Source of the DNA: Methylobacter sp.
GTDB lineage: Bacteria > Pseudomonadota > Gammaproteobacteria > Methylococcales > Methylomonadaceae
DNA: 55,254 nucleotides
Direction of reading: 5' to 3'
Assembly: GCA_004299305.1 (NCBI GenBank)
Contig: SCPZ01000093.1
Coordinates: forward strand, 1 to 55,254
Positions 8,804 to 15,978 of this stretch are shown one piece after another. Both the position numbers and the translations under genes were made by a program. Every line of letters starts with the position of its first letter. Position 1 is the stretch's first letter. The notes under the pieces were generated by a model that was given only the letters and a program-made list of their open reading frames with translations, searched no databases and was not told the DNA's origin.

Positions 8804-9409
8804 TCACAATTCTTCAGTTCTATACAAGGTATAGCCCTCGTAGTAATAACTGGCATCAATGCCTTTCATATAGATTTCGGCGTTATCGATTTTGTCGGTT
8901 AAGGCTTGTTGTAACAGAAACTTAATTTCAATGTCTTTGACGGGGCTGCGCTCCATGGCCATTAAATAATCATTTTTATCGACACGCTGCCAATCAACTA
9001 CCTGTTTGAGTTCTTTTTTAAGTATTAAGTCGAGCCATATTCGTGTACTTCTGCCATTGCCTTCTCTAAAGGGGTGGGCAATGTTCATTTCTACATATTT
9101 TTCGATGATTTCATCAAAGGTGGTTTGCGGCATGGCCTCGATGTTTTTTAAAGCGACATCCAGATACATCACAGGCGCAAAACGGAAATTGCCTTTTGCA
9201 ATGTTGACCTGACGAACCTTGCCCGCAAAATCATAAATCTCACCGAAAAGAGCTTGATGAATGCTTGCCAAGGCCTGAAAACTACCCGCCTCTAGGGTGT
9301 CTAAAAAGCCGCTGGTAAACAGCTTATGGGCTTTGGCTTTACTCATTTTTTCTTCAACCCTTGCCAGCTCTACCGCATCGGTGATGCCGAGTTTATTTTC
9401 TAAGGTCAT
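8804..9409 (-). CDS. fic: Fic family AMPylase, class III (self-inhibited)
   Basis: A Fic-fold enzyme that usually transfers AMP from ATP to a hydroxyl on a target protein. It is 201 aa from the ATG at 9409 ([20 protein letters not shown]), preceded by a GGAAC ribosome site. The catalytic motif HPFREGNGR is at residues 112-120 and complete. The C-terminus carries S187-Y-Y-Y-E191-G192, which matches the inhibitory (S/T)xxxE(G/N) motif; at the C-terminus this marks class III Fic proteins such as Neisseria NmFic. The distance from catalytic His to inhibitory Glu (79 residues) agrees with what is recalled for NmFic. No separate antitoxin is needed or seen. It lies directly behind hsdS, an arrangement recurrent in type I restriction loci. 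Its 5' end is duplicated upstream (9528-9707). Target unknown. Confidence 0.92.
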   Translation of the reverse strand: MTLENKLGITDAVELARVEEKMSKAKAHKLFTSGFLDTLEAGSFQALASIHQALFGEIYDFAGKVRQVNIAKGNFRFAPVMYLDVALKNIEAMPQTTFDEIIEKYVEMNIAHPFREGNGRSTRIWLDLILKKELKQVVDWQRVDKNDYLMAMERSPVKDIEIKFLLQQALTDKIDNAEIYMKGIDASYYYEGYTLYRTEEL

Positions 9410-9426
9410 CTGTATGTTCCGTTGTT

Positions 9427-9486
9427 TTAAACAAACATTTTTTCCAAGCAGGCTTGTTTGATGTTGCCCAGTTTTTTTAGTTGCGC
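9427..9486 (-). pseudogene. Duplicated 3' end of hsdS (remnant)
   Basis: In the frame ending at TAA 9427 the DNA encodes [18 protein letters not shown]. This equals the last 18 residues of the intact HsdS with one change (G for N). It lies 298 bp from the true hsdS end and just before the intact fic start, so it is one half of a tandem duplication. Confidence 0.85.
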
Positions 9487-9487
9487 T

Positions 9488-9595
9488 GGTTCCCAAGCTC
9501 CAGCTTGGGAACCCGGTATGCGAAGCTCTAGCTTCGCGAAACTAGACAGGAAGCTAGAGCTTCCAAGACTGCATTCCCAAGCTGGAGCTTGGGAA
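9488..9595. repeat. Cluster of four REP-type hairpins
   Basis: Four palindromes in a row: TTCCCAAGCT / AGCTTGGGAA (9488-9513), GCGAAGC / GCTTCGC (9520-9537), GGAAGCT / AGCTTCC (9549-9564) and TTCCCAAGCT / AGCTTGGGAA again (9574-9595). They are a variant of the REPs beside the transposase and sit exactly between the two copies of the hsdS/fic duplication. Confidence 0.85.
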
Positions 9596-9707
9596 CGAGC
9601 GCAAATCCGCCAGTGAACAGCTTATGGGCTTGGGCTTTACTTAGCTTTTCTTCAACCCGTGCCAGCTCTACCGCATCGGTGATGCCGAGTTTATTTTCTA
9701 AGGTCAT
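9528..9707 (-). pseudogene. Truncated first copy of fic
   Basis: The ATG at 9707 opens [20 protein letters not shown] and runs parallel to the intact Fic for about 34 residues with a few changes (KLSKAQ for KMSKAK). It then reads into the REP cluster and stops at 9528. It lies directly behind the intact hsdS, where fic would originally have been. The Fic motif is absent, so it is non-functional. Confidence 0.85.
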
Positions 9708-9724
9708 CTGTATGTTCCGTTGTT

Positions 9725-10906
9725 TTAAACAAACATTTTTTCTAAGCAGGCTTGTTTGATGTTGTTGAGCTTTTTTAGTTGGGCTTGGTGTTGGGTTATT
9801 AGGGTGTCGAGGCTATCCAAAAATCGAGCAATATTTTTTTGCTCTTCTATTACCGGAAGCTTTATTGACATGTTTGAAATCATGTCTAACCTAACAGAAT
9901 CAACTGATGTTTTAGCTGTCATAGAAATGACACGGTCATAAAAGTTATTAGAGAAATAATAATAAAAGTATTTTCCTGTAACACCGTTGAAATCGTACAT
10001 CCGATAGACTCTTTGGTGTAAATCGTATTTTCCTTGAACGTAGTGATAAACTTTTCCGGTTCCTACACCATCACCAACCGTAAGAACAGCCTCTTCATCA
10101 AAAAGATAATTATTACTTCTTTCGATAGTCGCAGACCTTACATAAAAAGGATATTCCCCATCATGTATTTTGTCTTGAGTGTTGTTTTTTCCTGTAGATA
10201 TGGAGCATAGTTCAAAAACCGCACGTTGGCTCCACTCCCCACTAAACCCCTTAAAACGAATCTCTGGCACGGTTGCGCCTTGTTTGGGGAACATTTTTTC
10301 GAGCATGGCTTTTTTAAGGTTTAACAGCTTGTCGTGCTTTTGCTGATGCTGGACGATCAGGGTGTCTAAGTTTTTTATGAAACATGAAACTTTTAACTTC
10401 TCCTTATTTATAGGAAAGGTAACGATTATTTTCTTTAACGAATCTATGCCTATATTTCTTTGTGAACCCGTATTAATTTCTAACTCGACTTGATGTTGAG
10501 CTTTGCTTGACTGTAAGTAATAGAATAAATACCTACCTTCGGAATAGGTGGTGCTACTTTTTAAAATTGCACAAGAATAAGAAATTGTAAATTTCAAATT
10601 AGTTTCAACGTATCTTACCGCTCCAACTGAAGCATAGCGTGCAAATAATATATCACCTGTTTCTGGCTTTATTTTTTTAGATAACTGTTCATAGTCTTCA
10701 ACCGATATTAATTTCGCGTTATTGAAATCAAGGTCATTAATTCCAATAAAATCTCCAGTCATAAGATAAGGGATTCCATCTTTAACCGACTGTGGCATCT
10801 TGTGATCTATGTCACCAATTAGGCAAACTTCACCTAATTTTTTCTCTTCCCACTCCCCACTAAACCCCTCAAACCGAATCGCAGGCACTTTATTCTCTGC
10901 ACTCAT
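9725..10906 (-). CDS. hsdS: Type I restriction-modification specificity subunit (HsdS)
   Basis: The DNA-recognition subunit shared by the methylase (M2S) and the restriction complex, 393 aa. It has two target-recognition domains, at about residues 15-170 and 225-355. Each is followed by a conserved helix pair, LDTLIVQHQQKHDKLLNLKK with MLEKMF, and LDTLITQHQAQLKKLNNIKQ with CLEKMFV. Each half opens with the same phrase, VP(A/E)IRF(E/K)GFSGEW, encoded by near-identical 38-bp DNA repeats (10233-10270 and 10851-10888). The start lies 1 nt after the hsdM stop, so the two are translationally coupled. The recognition sequence, presumably bipartite, cannot be read from the protein. The last 18 codons are duplicated at 9427-9486. 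Confidence 0.95.
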   Translation of the reverse strand: MSAENKVPAIRFEGFSGEWEEKKLGEVCLIGDIDHKMPQSVKDGIPYLMTGDFIGINDLDFNNAKLISVEDYEQLSKKIKPETGDILFARYASVGAVRYVETNLKFTISYSCAILKSSTTYSEGRYLFYYLQSSKAQHQVELEINTGSQRNIGIDSLKKIIVTFPINKEKLKVSCFIKNLDTLIVQHQQKHDKLLNLKKAMLEKMFPKQGATVPEIRFKGFSGEWSQRAVFELCSISTGKNNTQDKIHDGEYPFYVRSATIERSNNYLFDEEAVLTVGDGVGTGKVYHYVQGKYDLHQRVYRMYDFNGVTGKYFYYYFSNNFYDRVISMTAKTSVDSVRLDMISNMSIKLPVIEEQKNIARFLDSLDTLITQHQAQLKKLNNIKQACLEKMFV

Positions 10907-10907
10907 C

Positions 10908-13511
10908 TTATTCGCCCACCAAAAACGCTTTCAACTCAGCCAAGCCTTGCATATCAAACTCATTCCCCGTGAGTTCGTCGATTAAACCCGCTAATGCTTG
11001 CTCGGTGTTTTTGATCTCGCTCGCGACATCGGCATAGGTGGTGGCGTATTTATCCGCTAGTTTTTGTACTTGGTTGGTGAGCTGGTGTATCAGGTTGCTG
11101 GGCAGTTGGCTTAACTCGTCAAGTAATGGGGTTATCCATTTGCGTTCCAGCAAGGTGTTTACTTGCTCGTCGCTTAAGTTTTCGATGGTGGTTTTGGTTT
11201 TAAGATGCAGTGCCTCGGCATCTTCTTTAACGGATTTTTTCAGCTCTTTTTCTTCATTGATTAAAGCATCCACTTGGATGATTTTGGCTGGGTAGCTTTC
11301 AGCCTCAAAGGATTCTGCTTGGTTTAGCTCGGCTTTCAGTTGTTTGGCTGCTTTGGCGACGCTGGCATTGACGAAACTATCGCCATTGTCATTCACCGTG
11401 TCTAAGGATTTTTCTTCTTCAGAGAAGGTGTCAAGTATGGCTTCCAGCTCGGCGCTGATTTCGGCCAAGCGGTCTTCTTGTTGTTTAATCGCTTGTAGCT
11501 CGTCATTCAAATACGTCGTTTGCACCAAGGTAAAGGGCAGTATGTGGCCTTTCCAGCCGTCTTGTACTTCGGTGTCTTTGCCTTTTACTTTTTTGGTGAC
11601 TATGTTGGGGTCAACCTGTTTGCCGGCGGCAAAGCCTTCGGTTTGCAACATTTCCAAATCGGCGGCGGTGGTTTGCCAGTGGTTATCGAGCAATTGGTAG
11701 GCTTGGTATTTGTCGATTAAGGCCATGCCATTTACCGCTGTTGTGCTTAAGCGTGTAAAAAGGGCGTTGCTTAAAACCGCTTCATGCTGGGCAATATTCA
11801 CCGTTTGCCACTGAGTGATTAGCTCGTTTTTTAAGTAAGCATCAAAATCACTAAAGGCGCTGGCATAGGTTTGGGCAAAGCTGTTTACCTCAAGGTGTTG
11901 GGTTATGGTGTGTTTTACCTCGCTGGTCGCAATAGCAAGCTGGGCATAGTGGCTTGAGGTGTTGGTGAATAATGCTTTTCTTAGGTCAGGAAAGGCCTGC
12001 CAATAATGATCAAACTGCTTGATTTCGCTCACGGGTATGCCGCCGAGCATCGTGGCGTGTAAATCCCAGCTTTCGGCAGCGGCTGCGGAGTCTACATATC
12101 TTGGAATATTGAGGTTGTAGTCGTTTGCGCGCAGGGTTTCTTTGCTGACCAACTGTGAAAACTTCGGATGGCTTTCGCGCTGAATCACGGTATCGGTAAT
12201 GCGCTTGATGTCTGAGGCTTGCAGTTTGTTGTTTTTACCGACTTTTATAAAATGTTTGGAGGCATCGACTACCAACACGTCGGTATTTTCACGTTTTTGA
12301 CGTAACACTAAAATCACCGTTGGAATACCTGTGCCGAAAAAGATATTAGCGGGCAGGCCGATAATGGCATCGATGTGGTTTTGTTCAATTAACTGCTTAC
12401 GAATGGTGCCTTCTTCACCGCCACGGAATAACACGCCGTGGGGTAATACGATGGCCATCATGCCGTCTGGTTTGAGGTGATATAAATCGTGCAGCAAAAA
12501 GGCGTAATCGGCTTTGGTTTTGGGCGCGAGGCCAAAGCGCGAGTAACGCGGGTCGTTTTCTTTGTGGTCCGGATCCCACTGTTGTGAATAAGGCGGGTTG
12601 GAGACGACGGCATCCACATAGAGTGGGTTATAAGAACCCATCGGGTCGTTCTCGTCAAAGTAGGGCCAGTCGTCTTCCAGAGTGTCGCCGTTGCGGGTGA
12701 CGATATTATTGGGTTTTATGCCGCGCATGATTAAGTTCATACGGGTTAAGTTGTAAGTGTTGGCTTTGAGTTCTTGGGCAAAGTATTTAATGTTGTCCTG
12801 GCGATCACTATGTTTGGCAACACAGTTGCCTATGTTAATCAGCAAAGAGCCTGAGCCACTGGTCGGGTCGTAAATTTCTATTTTTTCTTTATCTTTGACG
12901 TGGTGCGCGATGATCTCTGACATGAGTAGTGAGACTTCATGGGGGGTATAAAACTCGCCCGCTTTTTTGCCCGCATTGGCGGCGAATTTTTCAATCAGGT
13001 ATTCGTAGATATAGCCCAACACGTCATAGTCTTGCTTGCCATCCATGGGGATGGCTTTGATCAGTTGCAGTAAGTCGCTAATCGCTTTGGTTTGTTTGGC
13101 CGCGCTTTCACCCAATTTACTCAGGCCGGTTTGCAGGGTGTTAAAAATGCCGTCGAACAGTTTTTTGTGGTTGGCGTGTATTAGGCGCTCAAAGGCAGAT
13201 AAGGCATCACGCACGTTGGAGACATCAAAATCACTGCCTTTTGCCAGCCATGTTGAAAATAAATTGTCATAGGCAATAAAGTAGCCTAAGTCTTTTCTGA
13301 TGTAGTCGGCGGTTTCAGTGTCGTCTTCGCTCAGTTGTGCGATTTCAGCATCGGACATGCCTTGTTTTTTGGCGTACTGAACAAGTTGATCGGATAAGTA
13401 TTTGTAGAAAATAAAGCCCAGAATGTAATCTTTGTATTCATTGGCTTCAATTTTGGAGCGCATTTGGTTAGCCGATTCCCAAATTTTGGCGGCTAGTTGT
13501 TGTTTGTTCAA
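10908..13511 (-). CDS. hsdM: Type I modification methyltransferase (HsdM), long form
   Basis: The N6-adenine methyltransferase subunit of the type I system, 867 aa. The HsdM N-terminal helical domain is LAAKIWESANQMRSKIEANE. The SAM-binding motif I is YDPTSGSGSLL near residue 215 and the catalytic motif is NPPY near 305, followed by the usual ADYAFLLHDLYHLKPDG and LPHGVLFRGG. About 340 residues beyond the usual end (near residue 520 in EcoR124I-type HsdM) are helical and coiled-coil-like (EEKSLDTVNDNGD, QVNTLLERKWITPLLDELSQ). The start is a TTG (TTG AAC AAA CAA CAA) with an AGGA ribosome site 8 nt upstream; no ATG fits as well. First gene of the hsd operon. Confidence 0.94.
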   Translation of the reverse strand: MNKQQLAAKIWESANQMRSKIEANEYKDYILGFIFYKYLSDQLVQYAKKQGMSDAEIAQLSEDDTETADYIRKDLGYFIAYDNLFSTWLAKGSDFDVSNVRDALSAFERLIHANHKKLFDGIFNTLQTGLSKLGESAAKQTKAISDLLQLIKAIPMDGKQDYDVLGYIYEYLIEKFAANAGKKAGEFYTPHEVSLLMSEIIAHHVKDKEKIEIYDPTSGSGSLLINIGNCVAKHSDRQDNIKYFAQELKANTYNLTRMNLIMRGIKPNNIVTRNGDTLEDDWPYFDENDPMGSYNPLYVDAVVSNPPYSQQWDPDHKENDPRYSRFGLAPKTKADYAFLLHDLYHLKPDGMMAIVLPHGVLFRGGEEGTIRKQLIEQNHIDAIIGLPANIFFGTGIPTVILVLRQKRENTDVLVVDASKHFIKVGKNNKLQASDIKRITDTVIQRESHPKFSQLVSKETLRANDYNLNIPRYVDSAAAAESWDLHATMLGGIPVSEIKQFDHYWQAFPDLRKALFTNTSSHYAQLAIATSEVKHTITQHLEVNSFAQTYASAFSDFDAYLKNELITQWQTVNIAQHEAVLSNALFTRLSTTAVNGMALIDKYQAYQLLDNHWQTTAADLEMLQTEGFAAGKQVDPNIVTKKVKGKDTEVQDGWKGHILPFTLVQTTYLNDELQAIKQQEDRLAEISAELEAILDTFSEEEKSLDTVNDNGDSFVNASVAKAAKQLKAELNQAESFEAESYPAKIIQVDALINEEKELKKSVKEDAEALHLKTKTTIENLSDEQVNTLLERKWITPLLDELSQLPSNLIHQLTNQVQKLADKYATTYADVASEIKNTEQALAGLIDELTGNEFDMQGLAELKAFLVGE

Positions 13512-13694
13512 AATCTATGTCCTTTTCGTTTCGTAGCGGGGGTAGAATCAGTATGTATAACAATTAATTATATAGATCTGCATATCTTACATAAATGACA
13601 TTTTTTGGAATCAGCACCCTCAAAAAATTACTGTAATCCATTGTTTATCTGTCTAAATCCGTGTCCATCCGTGGCTCAACTGCTCTTTTCAGGT

Positions 13695-14114
13695 TTATTC
13701 AATAAATGGGTTTAGTAAACGAGCCCCAGTGCTTTCGAAATCTTTGACATTACGCGTAACCACGGCAAGGTCGTAAATTAATGCAGTTGCCGCAATTAAT
13801 TTATCAAGCGCGTGCTGGGAATCTGGAACGCACATTTTTCCCCAAAGCAAAGCTATTTCGCAGTCAATATTAAGAATGTTATCTTGGTAGTGTTCGAGAA
13901 TAGAGTTTAACCAGCTTTCCAGCAGCTTGCCTTGAATGCTATCCCCCCGATGAAAAATCAAATCAACACCTCTACGTAACTCGCCGATAGTGATTGATGA
14001 AACATATAGGCGAGTGTTGTTTTGCATGGCGGAATCAAAAAACTGACGCACACCCATATTGGCTCTATCACCTTTCCTGATTTCACTGATAACGCTGGTA
14101 TCAATCAAATACAT
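13695..14114 (-). CDS. vapC: VapC/FitB-type PIN-domain toxin
   Basis: A PIN-domain ribonuclease toxin of about 139 aa. Acidic residues expected for the Mg site appear in YLIDTSVISEIRK, GELRRGVD and DKLIAATALIYDLAVVTRN. The ATG at 14114 gives the usual start MYLIDTSVISE; an ATG at 14129 would add five residues. Either start overlaps the end of the antitoxin gene, the normal coupling in these pairs. The closest family type is Neisseria FitB, judging by the partner. RNA target unknown. Confidence 0.9.
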   Translation of the reverse strand: MYLIDTSVISEIRKGDRANMGVRQFFDSAMQNNTRLYVSSITIGELRRGVDLIFHRGDSIQGKLLESWLNSILEHYQDNILNIDCEIALLWGKMCVPDSQHALDKLIAATALIYDLAVVTRNVKDFESTGARLLNPFIE

Positions 14115-14337
14115 CGGGCGCTCTAGCATCGTTATTGAGTCTCATAAAATCCGCATCGCTACCGACAGCAGGAATGTTTAATAATGCTTCGGCGAAAGAT
14201 TTTCGCTGTGGCTTCATCAGAACTTCTGCCAAGATTGCGCGATGCTCGGCTTCTGTAGAACGATGATGTGCTACGGCTCTTGCCTTAAGGGCGTTGATTA
14301 TTGATTCATCAAGATTTCTAACAACTAAACTGGGCAT
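14101..14337 (-). CDS. vapB: VapB/FitA-type antitoxin
   Basis: A 78-aa ribbon-helix-helix antitoxin. The N-terminus MPSLVVRNLDESIINALKAR and the phrase HHRSTEAEHRAIL are characteristic of FitA-like antitoxins. The C-terminal segment should wrap the toxin active site. GGAG ribosome site 8 nt before the ATG, inside a 10-bp palindrome GGAGCGCTCC (14339-14348). It overlaps the toxin gene. Confidence 0.9.
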   Translation of the reverse strand: MPSLVVRNLDESIINALKARAVAHHRSTEAEHRAILAEVLMKPQRKSFAEALLNIPAVGSDADFMRLNNDARAPDVFD

Positions 14338-14703
14338 AGGAGCGCTCCGAAATTACATTTGCTATCGATGCTATCATTTTTGATGGCGTTTTCAAATACA
14401 ACATATGTGAAGAAAGCGGTTTATACAACGCTGCTTTGACACATCAATGGGGAAATATCTGCGTGAATTTTGCGTGTTTGGGTTGTGATTCGTTGTGCTC
14501 TGTTATGCAAAATCACGCAAAACGGAAAGAATTATCTTTGCAGTCAGTGTCCTATTCCATAGAGTGCTGGCTTTATGCCCACTATAATAAAGAGTCGCTG
14601 AAAAACCATTACTGGCTGCGCCAAAGCGTTTTCATCCAGTCGCTAGAAAAAATAGAAGACCAGGTTTTTAATCTCAATAACAGAAGTTGAAATAGATAGA
14701 GTC
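14338..14703. other. Intergenic region between vapB and sbcD
   Basis: A divergent promoter region. Besides the possible vapBC operator it holds an inverted repeat TTTTGCGTG (14468) / CACGCAAAA (14514). A frame at 14436-14690 would need a TTG start without a ribosome site and resembles nothing known, so no gene is called. Confidence 0.5.
14360..14387 (-). promoter_or_regulatory. Possible operator of the vapBC pair
   Basis: Direct heptamers TGCTATC at 14360 and 14369 (9-bp period) and a near-palindrome ATCA-N4-TGAT at 14373-14384, all within 50 bp upstream of the antitoxin start. FitA-type antitoxins bind such sites to autoregulate. The assignment is only by position and symmetry. Confidence 0.35.
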
Positions 14704-15978
14704 ATGTTAAGAATATTCCACACCGCAGACTGGCATCTCGGCCATCATCTACATGGCGTATCCAGGCAACTGGAACACCAGCAATTCCTTGACTGGCTGC
14801 TGGATGAGCTAAAAAACAAACAAGCCGATGCCCTGATTGTTGCCGGTGATATTTTCGATTCGGCCAATCCGTCTTCCGCCGCGCAGTCGCAGCTTTACGA
14901 CTTTCTGGTCAAAGCCAAAGCGCAGCAAGCGAATCTGGATATTATTTTAATCGGCGGCAATCACGATTCCGCATCGCGACTGGATGCGCCCTCTCCCATT
15001 CTTAATGCACTGGGCGTTACGGTGGTCGGCGGCCTGTCGCAGGGCGATCAGGGCAATATCGATTGGGAGCGCTTGCTGGTTCCGTTGACCAATGCGACCG
15101 GCGAGATTAAAGCCTGGTGCGGGGCTATGCCGTTTTTGCGTAATGCCGATTTACCGACTATTGCCAGGGATGGCGGCGATACAGAACAATCCGCCGAGCA
15201 AGACAGCGACCCGTTAATCTCCGGCATGAAAACGCTGTATGCCGAATTGTTCGCGCAACTGCAACAAAAGGCGGGCAACGATCATAGCCTGATCCTGACC
15301 GGCCATTGTTATATGGTCAACGGCGCGGTGTCTGAATTAAGCGAGCGCAAAATACTGGGCGGCAACCAACATGCGCTGCCGGTTGAATTATTTCCCGATG
15401 AGATTGCTTATGTGGCCTTAGGGCATTTGCATTTGGCGCAACGGGTCGGCACGCATCGGCATATTCGTTACAGCGGTTCGCCGATTCCGCTGTCGTTCGA
15501 TGAAAGCGATTATTCGCATCAAGTTGTTCAGGTCGATGTTCGGGCCGGTCAGCCGGTTGAAACCGTCTCGATAAAAATCCCCCGTAGCGTTGAATTATTA
15601 AGGGTTCCGAACGGCAAAGATTTTGCCGTTTTGGCGGATGTGCTCGAACATTTGGAAAACCTGATTCTGGACGACCTGCCGATCGAGCAAAGACCGTTGC
15701 TCGAATTGCGTATCAGGCTGGAAAAACCGGAACCCGGCTTGCGCCAACAGGTTGAAGACGTGATTTCCAAACTGCCGTTGCGCTTATTAAAAATATCCAC
15801 GGCCTACAGCGGCAGCGAAAAAAGCCTGGCCGATCTAAAAATCGACGAACGCCTGGAAGAACTGCAAGCGCTGGATGTTTTCCAGCGCTGTTATCAAAAC
15901 AAGTATGACAAGGACGCGCCCGAAGCTATGAATGCGTTGTTTAATGAGCTGGTTGAAAGCCTGCAAGGAACAGAATAA
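14704..15978 (+). CDS. sbcD: Exonuclease subunit SbcD (Mre11 family)
   Basis: The nuclease subunit of the SbcCD complex, which opens DNA hairpins and processes double-strand ends with Mn. 424 aa, close to the usual length. Metallophosphoesterase motifs are FHTADWHLG (D9, H11), VAGDIFD, GGNHDS, LTGHCY and ALGHLHLAQ, followed by the capping domain after YSGSPIPLSF. The stop overlaps the sbcC start as TAATG, so the two genes are translationally coupled. In a genome full of palindromic elements this complex would act on many potential hairpins. Confidence 0.96.
   Translation: MLRIFHTADWHLGHHLHGVSRQLEHQQFLDWLLDELKNKQADALIVAGDIFDSANPSSAAQSQLYDFLVKAKAQQANLDIILIGGNHDSASRLDAPSPILNALGVTVVGGLSQGDQGNIDWERLLVPLTNATGEIKAWCGAMPFLRNADLPTIARDGGDTEQSAEQDSDPLISGMKTLYAELFAQLQQKAGNDHSLILTGHCYMVNGAVSELSERKILGGNQHALPVELFPDEIAYVALGHLHLAQRVGTHRHIRYSGSPIPLSFDESDYSHQVVQVDVRAGQPVETVSIKIPRSVELLRVPNGKDFAVLADVLEHLENLILDDLPIEQRPLLELRIRLEKPEPGLRQQVEDVISKLPLRLLKISTAYSGSEKSLADLKIDERLEELQALDVFQRCYQNKYDKDAPEAMNALFNELVESLQGTE

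Noticed and set aside
9488-9595. Row of similar hairpins resembling a short repeat array (CRISPR-like)
   Set aside because: The units are palindromes of different sequence and spacing without constant repeat length or spacers, and they match the REP family. No cas gene is present.
14436-14690. Open frame of 84 codons ahead of sbcD
   Set aside because: It needs a TTG start without ribosome site, shows no known motif, and its composition looks like intergenic sequence.
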